Assembly (NCBI GenBank): GCA_036654795.1
Contig: JAVVRI010000009.1
Location: 1-29,540 of the forward strand
Origin: JAVVRI01 sp036654795
GTDB lineage: Bacteria > Bacteroidota > Bacteroidia > Bacteroidales > Tannerellaceae
Reading direction: 5' to 3'
Length of the DNA: 29,540 bases
Every line of letters begins with the position of its first letter. Position 1 is the stretch's first letter. The notes beneath the pieces were generated by a model. That model had not been told where the DNA came from, did not search any database, and saw only the letters and a program-made list of their open reading frames with translations. The translations under genes and the position numbers were made by a program. Of this stretch, positions 7,949 to 16,330 are shown in pieces.

Positions 7949-9430
7949 ATGAAAAAGATTTATATAATAATGGTTTGCCTCTGTATGACGGGTGCCGGTA
8001 TGCAGGCGGAAGAGGAGAATGGGATGAGACTGACGCTGAAGGAGGCTATCGGACTGGCGCAACTACAGTCGGTGGATGCAACGGTGGCACTTAATGAGTT
8101 GAAGACGGCCTATTGGCAATATCGGACTCATCAGGCAGATCAGTTGCCGGAGGTGAACTTCACCGGCACGTTGCCCCGCTATAATAAGCGCTACAATAAA
8201 TATCAGCAAGCGGATGGTGCGTACACCTATGTGCAGGATAACTTCTTGGGGCTGAACGGTGCGGTCTCTATCGACCAGAATATTGCCCTGACTGGTGGCA
8301 AGATCTCCTTGAATACCTCCCTCGACTTTACACGCCAGTTGGGAGCGGGTGCTTATAATGAGTTTATGAGTGTGCCGGTTGGACTGACGCTGACGCAACC
8401 TATCTTTGGCGTGAATAACCAGAAGTGGAAACGCCGCATCGAGCCCGTTCGCTATCAGGAGGCTAAAGCTGCCTACATCGAGCGTGTGGAGAAGGTGACG
8501 ATCAGTGCTATTACCTACTTCTTCAACTTGTTGCTGGCTGAGGAGAATCTGAAGATCTCTACTCAGAACCTTGAAAACGCCAATAAGCTCTACGACATTG
8601 CCACCGCTAAACGAAAGATCGGTCATATCTCTGAAAGCGAACTGATGCGACTTAAGCAGTCGGCTCTGCAGGCCACAGGCAAACTGACGGAAGCACAATC
8701 TGCCTTAAAAGCCAACATGTTTCGGCTTCGTTCGTTCCTTGGGCTGAGCGAGCAGGACGTGATTGTGCCTGTGTTGCCCGAATCGGCTCCGGATCTGCGG
8801 ATGAACTATCAACAGGTGCTTGGCAAAGCACAGGAAAACAATTCGTTTGCCAAGAACATCCTGCGCCGTCAGCTGGAGGCGGACTATGAGGTGGCAACTG
8901 CCAAAGGCAATCGTCGTAGCATCAATCTCTTTGCCTCTGTGGGCTATACCGGTAAAGACCGTACCGCCAGCACTGCGTATAACCACTTGATGGATAATCA
9001 GGTGGTGGAAGTAGGGGTAAGCATCCCCCTGCTGGACTGGGGCAAACGGAAGGGGCAGGTGAAGATTGCCGAATCCAACCGCGAGGTGGTACTCTCCCGT
9101 ACCCGCCAGGAGCAGATGAACTTCAATCAAGACATCTTTCTGCTGGTGGAGAACTTCAACAACCAAGCTGCACAATTGAAGATTGCGACCGAGGTGGACG
9201 CCTTGGCGGATAAACGATATAAAACGTCTATCGAAACGTTTATGATCGGCAAGATAGACATACTCGACCTGAACGACGCGCAAAACTCAAAAGACCTTGC
9301 CCGCCAGAAGCACATCGAAGAGCTATATCTATATTGGAACTACTTCTATAACATTCGTAGCCTTACGCTCTACGATTTCATGAAGGACACCACTTTAGAC
9401 GCGGAGTTTGAAGAGATTGTGAGAAGGTAA
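7949..9430 (+). CDS. TolC-family outer-membrane efflux protein
   Basis: This 493-residue protein has a signal peptide ending near GMQAEE. The mature protein is the two-fold repeat of the outer-membrane efflux (OEP) family: LTLKEAIGLAQ at the start, a barrel-strand region (NGAVSIDQNIALTGG, VPVGLTLTQPIF), long coiled-coil helices (residues about 175-265 and 395-460), and a second strand region (VGVSIPLLDWGKRKGQVKIAE). It would form the trimeric outer-membrane exit duct of a tripartite pump. No periplasmic adaptor or inner-membrane transporter is adjacent, so its partners must be elsewhere. It is read from a sigma-54 promoter and is followed by the regulator/kinase pair that probably controls it. 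Its G+C content is visibly higher than that of neighbours. Confidence 0.88.
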   Translation: MKKIYIIMVCLCMTGAGMQAEEENGMRLTLKEAIGLAQLQSVDATVALNELKTAYWQYRTHQADQLPEVNFTGTLPRYNKRYNKYQQADGAYTYVQDNFLGLNGAVSIDQNIALTGGKISLNTSLDFTRQLGAGAYNEFMSVPVGLTLTQPIFGVNNQKWKRRIEPVRYQEAKAAYIERVEKVTISAITYFFNLLLAEENLKISTQNLENANKLYDIATAKRKIGHISESELMRLKQSALQATGKLTEAQSALKANMFRLRSFLGLSEQDVIVPVLPESAPDLRMNYQQVLGKAQENNSFAKNILRRQLEADYEVATAKGNRRSINLFASVGYTGKDRTASTAYNHLMDNQVVEVGVSIPLLDWGKRKGQVKIAESNREVVLSRTRQEQMNFNQDIFLLVENFNNQAAQLKIATEVDALADKRYKTSIETFMIGKIDILDLNDAQNSKDLARQKHIEELYLYWNYFYNIRSLTLYDFMKDTTLDAEFEEIVRR

Positions 9431-9442
9431 GAAATATTGTTG

Positions 9443-9450
9443 TATATTTG
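9443..9450 (+). promoter_or_regulatory. Separate -7 element for the regulator/kinase pair
   Basis: TATATTTG matches TAnnTTTG in the 48-base gap after the TolC gene, with a predicted start near 9457. No good TTTG lies at -33. It would supply the regulator and kinase with the housekeeping sigma factor independently of the sigma-54 promoter. Confidence 0.45.
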
Positions 9451-9478
9451 ACAGTCGAAAACAAAAGGGAACATAAGT

Positions 9479-10861
9479 ATGATATTGATTGTAGACGATG
9501 ATTCGGTTGTACGCTCCTCGCTCACCTTCTTGCTGAAGCGGGCGGGCTTCGAAGCGGAGGCAGTGCCTGGTCCTAAGGAGGCGCTGGAGGTGGTGCGTTC
9601 GGCTGCTCCGCAACTGATCTTGATGGACATGAACTTCTCGTTAACTACTTCCGGCGAAGAGGGCATACAGCTGCTCAGGCAGGTGAAGGTGCTTTGTCCG
9701 CATGTCCCGGTGATTTTGATGACGGCCTGGGGATCTATCTCTTTGGCGGTGCAAGGCATGCAGACCGGTGCTTTCGACTTCATCACAAAGCCTTGGAATA
9801 ATCTCGTCCTTCTCAAGTCCATCCGTACGGCTTTGGAGTTGAGCCAGCAGGAGCGGGAGGTGAACGCGCCTCTGAATCGTCTGGATGCCGATCGTAAGTT
9901 CCATTTTGACAAGATTGTGGGGCAGAGCGTTGCCCTGATGGATGTGCTGGGAACCGTGTCGCGCATTGCGCCCACAACCGCCTCTGTGCTGATCACCGGC
10001 GAGAGTGGGACGGGGAAGGAACTGATAGCCGAAGCCTTGCATGCCAATAGCCCCCGTATGAACGATCCGTTTATAAAGGTGAACTTGGGCGGACTCTCGC
10101 AAAGTCTGTTTGAAAGCGAGATGTTCGGACATAAGAAAGGGGCGTTTACGGATGCCTACATGGATCGGACGGGGCGCTTCGAAATGGCGAACCGGGGGAC
10201 GATCTTTCTGGATGAAATCGGCGAATTGGAACTCTCCTGCCAGGTGAAGCTGCTCCGGGTGCTACAGGATCAGACCTTCGAGATGTTGGGCGACAGCTGT
10301 CCCCGGAAGGTAGATGTCCGCGTGGTGAGTGCCACCAATCGCGATCTGCGCGAGATGGTCGTCGCACGTGCTTTTCGTGAAGATTTGTTTTATCGCATCA
10401 ACCTGATCACGATTCATCTGCCCGCCTTGCGCGAGCGGAGAGAAGACATACCGCTGTTGGCTCGCTACTTTGCCGAGCGACAGGCGGAGGTAGGCGGACT
10501 GCCGAAGGTGCAGTTCTCGTCCGAGGCGATCACCTTCCTGCAACGTCTTCCTTTCCCCGGTAATATCCGCGAATTGAAAAATCTGGTGGAGCGCACGATG
10601 CTGGTGTCTGGCAAAGAGTGGCTGGACGCTGTGGACTTTGAGGGGCAGTGTATGAACACGCCGGACTTCGGTGCACACCGAACGCCGGTCTCCTTGCAGG
10701 GACTGACGTTGGACGAGCTGGAAAAGCATTCCATCCTGCAAGCCATGGAGGTACACGCCGGCAACCTTTCGCATGTGGCAGCTGTTTTGGGGATCAGTCG
10801 TGCCTCGTTGTACAGGCGGCTGGATAAGTATGGCATTCTGATGGATAAAAAAGAGAATTAA
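9479..10861 (+). CDS. NtrC-family sigma-54-dependent response regulator
   Basis: This 460-residue protein has three domains. The receiver (1-115) has acidic residues D6-D8, phospho-acceptor D50, T82 and K104. The AAA+ domain (about 145-375) has Walker A GESGTGKE (174-181), Walker B LDE (D245) and the R-finger region FREDLFYR. The C-terminal Fis-type helix-turn-helix is GNLSHVAAVLGISRASLYRR. The sigma-54 contact loop reads GAFTDA (221-226) instead of the canonical GAFTGA. It should activate RpoN promoters after phosphorylation by the kinase encoded 8 bases downstream; the sigma-54 promoter before the TolC gene is the likely target. Local G+C is high, and many leftward frames are open as a result. 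Confidence 0.9.
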   Translation: MILIVDDDSVVRSSLTFLLKRAGFEAEAVPGPKEALEVVRSAAPQLILMDMNFSLTTSGEEGIQLLRQVKVLCPHVPVILMTAWGSISLAVQGMQTGAFDFITKPWNNLVLLKSIRTALELSQQEREVNAPLNRLDADRKFHFDKIVGQSVALMDVLGTVSRIAPTTASVLITGESGTGKELIAEALHANSPRMNDPFIKVNLGGLSQSLFESEMFGHKKGAFTDAYMDRTGRFEMANRGTIFLDEIGELELSCQVKLLRVLQDQTFEMLGDSCPRKVDVRVVSATNRDLREMVVARAFREDLFYRINLITIHLPALRERREDIPLLARYFAERQAEVGGLPKVQFSSEAITFLQRLPFPGNIRELKNLVERTMLVSGKEWLDAVDFEGQCMNTPDFGAHRTPVSLQGLTLDELEKHSILQAMEVHAGNLSHVAAVLGISRASLYRRLDKYGILMDKKEN

Positions 10862-10869
10862 GGAGAACG

Positions 10870-12180
10870 ATGAGACTGAAGGGGCTTTTCTGGATACTGA
10901 CGGCGTTGCTACTGACGATCATGGCAATACTGACTTATTACGTCTTTCGCGACTCCTCTTTCTTCCTGTTTCTTTGTGTGGAGTCGCTGCTGGCTGTCAC
11001 GGCTGTTTATCTGCTCATGTTCTATCGCCGCATCGTCAAGCCGCTTCATATTATAGGTAACGGCATGGAGTTGCTGAAGGAGCAGGACTTTAGCTCACGC
11101 CTCAGTCTGGTAGGGCAGACGGAGGCAGACCGCTTGGTGGACGTATTCAACAAGATGATGGAACAGCTCAAGAATGAGCGCCTCCACTTGCGCGAACAGA
11201 ATCATTTTCTTGATTTGCTGATCAATGCTTCGCCGATGGGGGTGATTATCTTAAATCTGGATCAGCAGGTGTTGTCTGTCAATCCGGCTGCAGGCAAGAT
11301 GCTGAGTAGTTATGCGGTTGGTGGAATAGTTGGTAAGAAGCTGACTGATATTGATTCTCCATTGCTTGAGGAGCTGAGCCGCATACCCCTCCACGGCTCT
11401 CAAACCGTTCGCCTGAATGATGCCAATATTTATAAATGTACGCATTCCTCCTTTATTGACCGAGGCTTCCAGCATCCTTTTTATCTGGTGGAAAGCCTAA
11501 CGCAGGAGGTGTTTAAGGCGGAGAAGAAGGCGTATGAAAAGGTGATTAGGATGATTGCGCACGAAGTGAACAATACGACAGCCGGCATCACCTCGACACT
11601 GGATACGCTGGAATCTACCTTTAGCGGAATGGCGGACATGGCGGATATATGCGATGTGCTACATGTTTTGATAGAGCGTTGCTACAGCATGAGTCGTTTC
11701 ATTACCAATTTTGCCGATGTTGTTCGCATACCTGAGTTGCAAGTGTGCGAGCAGGATCTCAATAGCATGGTTAGCTCATGTAAGCGCTTTATGGAAACAG
11801 TCTGTCAGAACCGAAATATTCGAATCGTAATGGAGCTGAGTGATGTCTCTCCTAAAGTGAAGCTGGACAGTACGCTCTTTGAGCAGGTATTGGTCAATAT
11901 CATCAAGAATGCCGCTGAATCTATTCAAAAGGACGGACAAATATACATTAGCACCACGACCGCCCAGCCTGTCTGTCTAGAAATAGCAGATACCGGACAG
12001 GGTATTAGCAAAGAGGCGGAGGCCAAACTTTTTACCCCCTTCTTCTCAACCAAACTCAATGGACAGGGGATAGGTCTTATTTTTATTCGTGAGATACTTC
12101 TTAAGCATGGTTGTACCTTCTCTCTTCGTACCTATCCCGATGGCCTTACCCGCTTCCGGATATTCTTTTCAACGCCATAA
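10870..12180 (+). CDS. Membrane histidine kinase partner of the NtrC-type regulator
   Basis: This 436-residue protein has two N-terminal transmembrane segments (about 5-24 and 32-52) separated by a very short loop, so there is no real periplasmic sensor. A HAMP domain follows (about 53-105; KPLHIIGNGMELL), then a PAS-like domain (about 115-215; INASPMGVIILNLDQQVLS). The kinase core has phospho-acceptor H231 in MIAHEVNN, N347 in NIIKNAAESI, D374 in DTGQGI, then FTPFFSTK and GQGIGL. It phosphorylates the upstream regulator. AAGGAGA sits 5-6 bases before the ATG, an unusually good Shine-Dalgarno for this phylum. The stimulus is probably read in the membrane or cytoplasm (inference from the missing sensor). 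Confidence 0.88.
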   Translation: MRLKGLFWILTALLLTIMAILTYYVFRDSSFFLFLCVESLLAVTAVYLLMFYRRIVKPLHIIGNGMELLKEQDFSSRLSLVGQTEADRLVDVFNKMMEQLKNERLHLREQNHFLDLLINASPMGVIILNLDQQVLSVNPAAGKMLSSYAVGGIVGKKLTDIDSPLLEELSRIPLHGSQTVRLNDANIYKCTHSSFIDRGFQHPFYLVESLTQEVFKAEKKAYEKVIRMIAHEVNNTTAGITSTLDTLESTFSGMADMADICDVLHVLIERCYSMSRFITNFADVVRIPELQVCEQDLNSMVSSCKRFMETVCQNRNIRIVMELSDVSPKVKLDSTLFEQVLVNIIKNAAESIQKDGQIYISTTTAQPVCLEIADTGQGISKEAEAKLFTPFFSTKLNGQGIGLIFIREILLKHGCTFSLRTYPDGLTRFRIFFSTP

Positions 12181-12330
12181 GTTTAAAGGGGCATATTGGA
12201 ACGTCTTCGGATAGAAAAAGGTCGGAAAAAGGGTAAAATGAGATATTTATTGAAGATTTTGAGAGGTTGTCAGCCGAATATGCGTGTTATCTCATCAATT
12301 TTGTTTTTCTTTGCGGAAAATATCAGAGAA

Positions 12331-13059
12331 GTGAATCTTATTATAGAACAAGGAAACACATCATCGAAGGTAGCGGTGTATGATGGAGGGCGGCAAATCG
12401 CCTCTTTTACACACAAGCAATTAGGCGTGTCGGATGTTTCTGCTCTATTTGAGCAATATAGTTTTACATACGGTATATTATCTAGTGTGATTGATACAGA
12501 CGATGAGCTGCTTGCTTTCTTGGAGAGCAAACTGCAGCGTTTTGTGTTTTTGGATGAACAGGTGCCCTTGCCGATTACCATACAGTATGAAACGCCGCGA
12601 ACGTTGGGTAAAGATCGTTTGGCGGCAGTGGTAGGTGCAAACTATCTGCAACCGGGAAAAGATTTATTGGTAATAGATGCCGGAACGGCTATTACTTATG
12701 AGATCATAGAAGCATCGGGTACTTTTATTGGAGGGAATATCTCTCCGGGTATGACGACTCGCTTTCGGGCGCTGAACTTTTTCACAAAAAAGTTGCCCTT
12801 GGTTACAGAGCAAGATGAGACGTGCCGGATCGGTACCAGCACGGAAACAGCTATTCAGGCTGGAGTTGTAAATGGAATTGTTTACGAGATGGATGGATAT
12901 ATAGACGAGTATCGGCTAAAATATCCAAACCTTTTGGTTTTTTTAACGGGCGGTCATTCGTTTTATTTTGAAAGACGGCTAAAAAACTCCATCTTTGCAG
13001 ACATTAATTTAGTGTTGACAGGATTAAACAGAATCTTAGAGTATAATGTTGAAAATTAA
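12331..13059 (+). CDS. coaX: Type III pantothenate kinase
   Basis: This enzyme phosphorylates pantothenate with ATP in the first step of coenzyme A synthesis. It is about 242 residues from the GTG at 12331. That start gives the expected family beginning NLIIEQGNTSSK; upstream in-frame starts (TTG 12196, ATG 12238) would add an unlikely hydrophobic extension. Motifs are the phosphate loop EQGNTSSK, GKDRLAAVVGANY with the catalytic Asp, VIDAGTAITYE, and GGNISPG. The first metal-ligand position is Glu where many homologues have Asp. The last 14 bases overlap the next gene. It appears to head a long envelope operon reaching the CNNM/CorC gene. Confidence 0.9.
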   Translation: MNLIIEQGNTSSKVAVYDGGRQIASFTHKQLGVSDVSALFEQYSFTYGILSSVIDTDDELLAFLESKLQRFVFLDEQVPLPITIQYETPRTLGKDRLAAVVGANYLQPGKDLLVIDAGTAITYEIIEASGTFIGGNISPGMTTRFRALNFFTKKLPLVTEQDETCRIGTSTETAIQAGVVNGIVYEMDGYIDEYRLKYPNLLVFLTGGHSFYFERRLKNSIFADINLVLTGLNRILEYNVEN

Positions 13060-14305
13060 TAAAGTAGTACTAATTGGCTTTTTCATATTCTCTCAAATGT
13101 CGTTGTTGGTTGCACAAAACAACACGAACTCGCCTTATACCCGTTATGGATATGGCGAATTGGCAGACCGTTCCTTTGGAGCTGGTCGCGCAATGGGAGG
13201 CGTTGGTTACGGACTACGATCGTCGAAACAAATAAACCCAATGAACCCGGCTTCGTATAGTTGTATGGATTCGTTGACGTTTCTCTTTGATTTTGGTGCT
13301 TCCGGGCAAGTATCTTGGTTTAGTGATGGAACGAATAAAGATCATAATGTGAACGGGAACGTGGAATACATTGCGATGCAGTTCCCTATAACTCGCCGTA
13401 TAGCGATGAGTATCGGACTTTTACCCTATTCTTATGTGGGGTATAACTTTGGTCAGCTTACTTCGCAAGACGGGAAAGCTTATATCGAGCAGTTTAACGG
13501 AACGGGTGGGTTGAGTGATCTATACGCAGGTTTGTCGGTGGATGTTTGGAAGAACCGTCTGTCGGTAGGTGCGAATTTTGGATTTCTATTTGGAAACATA
13601 TCGCATAAACAGATTGTCAGTTTTAATACAACAGCCTCAGATCCTACTTATTCGGTTCTGCGCGAACAACAGACGCGTGTACGGGATATGAAGATGGATT
13701 TTGGTGTGCAATATACGCACCCGCTTAGTGCTAAAGAAAAGTTGGTAGTGGGTGTGGTTTATTCACCGGCAAGACATTTGAACGCAAAGTCATACGACAT
13801 ACAGAGCGTTGGAAGTGGAGCTGGAGGTGCAGAGTTGGATACAATTACCGGTAAGGCCTTCGATACGCCAAATTCTTTTGGTCTGGGTTTGTCTTACATG
13901 AAACTAAACCAGTTGACATTGGCAGCTGACTTCTCATTTGAACAGTGGAGCAAGGCTCGCTTTTTTGGAGAGAAGGACGATTTTAAGAATCGCATACGTA
14001 TTGGGGCAGGTGGTGAATATATACCCGGTTACAATAAAAAGTCTTTTTTCAGTCGTGTGAGGTATCGTGCCGGTGTACACTATAGTAACTCCTACTTGCG
14101 TATTAAAGGTTCTAGTTATGATGAGTATGGTGCTAGTGTCGGTTTAGGACTTCCCTTGGTGGATAACCGGTCTATAATAAATATTTCATTTGATTACATG
14201 AAGGTTAAACCGGATAGTAAGGCGTTGATTAATGAGCAATATTTTCGTTTTACGGTTAACTATACCTTCAATGAAATGTGGTTCCGTAAATTTAAACTCG
14301 ATTAG
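13046..14305 (+). CDS. Conserved Bacteroidetes outer-membrane barrel protein
   Basis: This 419-residue protein has a signal peptide cleaved near LLVAQNN. The N-terminus (SPYTRYGYGELADRSFGAGR) followed by an AMGG/NPASY segment (MNPASYSCMDSLTFLFD) resembles the FadL/PorV-like barrels of Bacteroidetes. The body alternates aromatic strands with Gly turns and ends in MWFRKFKLD. The substrate or partner is unknown to me. It overlaps coaX by 14 bases and is followed after 30 bases by a TPR gene. This position, between coaX and lptC, points to a role in envelope assembly or uptake, but that is context only. Confidence 0.65.
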   Translation: MLKINKVVLIGFFIFSQMSLLVAQNNTNSPYTRYGYGELADRSFGAGRAMGGVGYGLRSSKQINPMNPASYSCMDSLTFLFDFGASGQVSWFSDGTNKDHNVNGNVEYIAMQFPITRRIAMSIGLLPYSYVGYNFGQLTSQDGKAYIEQFNGTGGLSDLYAGLSVDVWKNRLSVGANFGFLFGNISHKQIVSFNTTASDPTYSVLREQQTRVRDMKMDFGVQYTHPLSAKEKLVVGVVYSPARHLNAKSYDIQSVGSGAGGAELDTITGKAFDTPNSFGLGLSYMKLNQLTLAADFSFEQWSKARFFGEKDDFKNRIRIGAGGEYIPGYNKKSFFSRVRYRAGVHYSNSYLRIKGSSYDEYGASVGLGLPLVDNRSIINISFDYMKVKPDSKALINEQYFRFTVNYTFNEMWFRKFKLD

Positions 14306-14335
14306 TCTAAGTAGTTAACTTAAATAGAAATAAAT

Positions 14336-15700
14336 ATGAAGGTCAAATTGTTCTTACTTGCTATCGGATGTTCCTTAGGAACATTTGGTGCTTATGCGCA
14401 GAAGGGAGTGGATAATGGTACTCAATACGGATCTGGAGAAGACAGTATTCGTTGTATTACCAATATCAGCTTGTTTATTCCTTATGCAAAAGCCGGAAAC
14501 TTTAAGGATGCGGCGGAGTTTTGGAAGATTGTGTACACTGAATGTCCTGCTGCGACGAAGGATATTTATCTGTATGGCGTGCGTATTGTAGACTGGCAGC
14601 TTAGTAATGAAAAAGATGCAACCAAGAGGGCTGCTCTGATTGAAAAGCTTATGGATGTTTATGATAAACGCGTTAAATATTTCGGTGCAGACAAGCGATA
14701 CGGTAAAGACTGGATTGTGGCTCGAAAGGCACAAGACTATAGCCGTCTGCTAGGTGAAAAGGCCGATTATAAGAAAATGTATGGTTGGTTGAAAGAAGTG
14801 GTGACTGAGTATGGTGACCAAACCGAAGCACTAGCTGCTTCTCTTTACACTTTTGCTTCGTTGAACATGATGATGAACGATCCGAATATGAAAGAACAGT
14901 ATATTCAGGATTACTTGAAGATTTCTGCTATATTTGATAATCAGATTACAGCAGCTAAAGCTGCCAATAATGAAAAGGAACTAACAGCACTGAATACATT
15001 TAAAGCAAATGTGGATGCTGCCTTTGCAGGTAGTGGTGCGGCTGATTGCGAAACATTGCAAAAATTATATGGTGCCAAAGTGGAAGAACACAAAGCTGAC
15101 CTTGCTTGGTTGAAGGAAACGCTTTCTTTGCTCAGAAGAACACGTTGTCAGGAGATCGAAGTCTATTTTACAGCTTCAGCTTATGCCTACAAACAAGAAC
15201 CTACTGCTGAATCGGCTGTCGGTTTGGGTAAACAGGCTGTGAAGAAAAAGGATTATGATACGGCTATGAAGTTCTTTGAAGAAGCAGCCAATCTGGAGAC
15301 AGATGCTTTGTCAAAAGCAGACGATTATTATATGATCGCGTTGCTTGCATTCGAGGCAAACAGCTATTCAAAAGCTAGACAATATTGCTTGAAGGCTTTG
15401 GATAGCAATCCGAATAATGGTGCTCCATATCTTTTGATTGGTAAGATGTATGCTGCAACTGCAGGTTCTATCTACCCGGATGATGCTGTTTTGAAGAGAG
15501 CTGTCTATTATGCTGCTGTCGATAAGTTTGAAAAAGCAAAACAAGTGGATTCTAGTTGTGCTGAAGACGCAAATAGTTTGATTAATTCTTATCGCGCGCA
15601 TTTCCCTTCTACGGAAGAAATATTTATGCACCCTGATCTGGAAAAAGGCAAAGCAATCACGATTGGCGGCTGGATTGGTGAGCGTACAACAGTAAGATAA
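14336..15700 (+). CDS. Exported TPR-repeat protein
   Basis: This 454-residue protein has a signal peptide cleaved near FGAYAQ. It is almost all helical. Clear TPR-type repeats lie towards the C-terminus: residues about 295-325 (GLGKQAVKKKDYDTAMKFFE) and about 330-365 (YYMIALLAFEANSYSKARQY, then CLKALDSNPNNGAPYLLIGK), with a degenerate helical repeat before them. Such proteins act as periplasmic scaffolds. There is no catalytic motif. It sits 2 bases before lptC and after the outer-membrane barrel gene, so it is part of the same envelope operon. Its specific partner cannot be read from sequence. Confidence 0.75.
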   Translation: MKVKLFLLAIGCSLGTFGAYAQKGVDNGTQYGSGEDSIRCITNISLFIPYAKAGNFKDAAEFWKIVYTECPAATKDIYLYGVRIVDWQLSNEKDATKRAALIEKLMDVYDKRVKYFGADKRYGKDWIVARKAQDYSRLLGEKADYKKMYGWLKEVVTEYGDQTEALAASLYTFASLNMMMNDPNMKEQYIQDYLKISAIFDNQITAAKAANNEKELTALNTFKANVDAAFAGSGAADCETLQKLYGAKVEEHKADLAWLKETLSLLRRTRCQEIEVYFTASAYAYKQEPTAESAVGLGKQAVKKKDYDTAMKFFEEAANLETDALSKADDYYMIALLAFEANSYSKARQYCLKALDSNPNNGAPYLLIGKMYAATAGSIYPDDAVLKRAVYYAAVDKFEKAKQVDSSCAEDANSLINSYRAHFPSTEEIFMHPDLEKGKAITIGGWIGERTTVR

Positions 15701-15702
15701 TT

Positions 15703-16329
15703 ATGATTAGTATACGTTTTCTTTGTAAAACGAAAAAACAAGGCATAACAATTACCACAGGGGTAATTGTTATGCTTCTTTTGTTTTCTGCCTCTTGCGC
15801 TAAAGAGGTGAAAGAGGTAGTTGAGGTGGCTTTCGATCCGGAAACTACCTATACGATGAAGACGACTGATGTGTCTACTCTTATTTCTGATTCTGGTATT
15901 ACTCGCTATAGACTGAATGCCAAAGAGTGGCTGATGTTTGGTAAGGCTGCCGATCCGCATTGGTACTTTCCCGAAGGAATATATGTGGAAAAGTTCGACA
16001 CATTGTTTCAATCAGAGTTTAACGTAAAGTCTGATACTGCTTATTTTTATGACAAACGTGGTCTTTGGGAATTGATTGGTAATGTGAAAGTGAGGAATGT
16101 GGAAGGTGAACATTTTGAGACTGAACAACTCTTTTGGGATCAGAAGACAGAAAGGGTCTATTCCGATAAGTTTATGCGAATAGAACAGAAAGATAAAACA
16201 ATAACGGGGATTGGCTTCGAGTCCAATCAAAATATGACTCAGTATAAGATATTTAATTCGCAAGGCATCTTTCCGGTAAGTGATGCTCCGGCAGACACTG
16301 CCCGGGTGGATACTACAACGACCAAATAG
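15703..16329 (+). CDS. lptC: LptC, LPS-transport bridge protein
   Basis: In the LPS export machine LptC links the inner-membrane LptBFG transporter to periplasmic LptA. The protein is 208 residues with an N-terminal hydrophobic segment ending LFSASC; the Cys at residue 32 could be lipidated, instead of the simple membrane anchor of enterobacteria. The rest is the LptC/OstA-like beta-jellyroll (YRLNAKEWLMF, LWELIGNVKVRN, FETEQLFWDQKTERVYSD). It begins 2 bases after the TPR gene and ends 1 base before the CNNM/CorC start. A perfect 14-bp inverted repeat lies inside its first codons. LptE is encoded 11 kb away in this window. Confidence 0.85.
   Translation: MISIRFLCKTKKQGITITTGVIVMLLLFSASCAKEVKEVVEVAFDPETTYTMKTTDVSTLISDSGITRYRLNAKEWLMFGKAADPHWYFPEGIYVEKFDTLFQSEFNVKSDTAYFYDKRGLWELIGNVKVRNVEGEHFETEQLFWDQKTERVYSDKFMRIEQKDKTITGIGFESNQNMTQYKIFNSQGIFPVSDAPADTARVDTTTTK
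15743..15775 (+). repeat. Perfect 14-bp inverted repeat inside the start of lptC
   Basis: GCATAACAATTACC (15743-15756) and GGTAATTGTTATGC (15762-15775) are exact reverse complements around a 5-base ACAGG loop. The hairpin covers codons 14-25, within the signal segment. The right arm contains an in-frame ATG (15772-15774). In mRNA it could slow or gate translation; it has no U-tract. Confidence 0.7.
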
Positions 16330-16330
16330 A

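Noticed and set aside
8063..10836. Several long leftward open frames beneath the TolC and regulator genes
   Set aside because: They arise from the high G+C and codon bias of the plus-strand genes; the plus-strand proteins carry full family motifs.
12196..12330. N-terminal extension of CoaX from TTG 12196 or ATG 12238
   Set aside because: It adds residues not found in the family ahead of the conserved NLIIEQGNT start, including an odd hydrophobic stretch.
16280..16330. Upstream ATG for the CNNM/CorC gene inside lptC
   Set aside because: The added residues are an out-of-frame reading of lptC; GTG 16331 gives the normal membrane-domain beginning.
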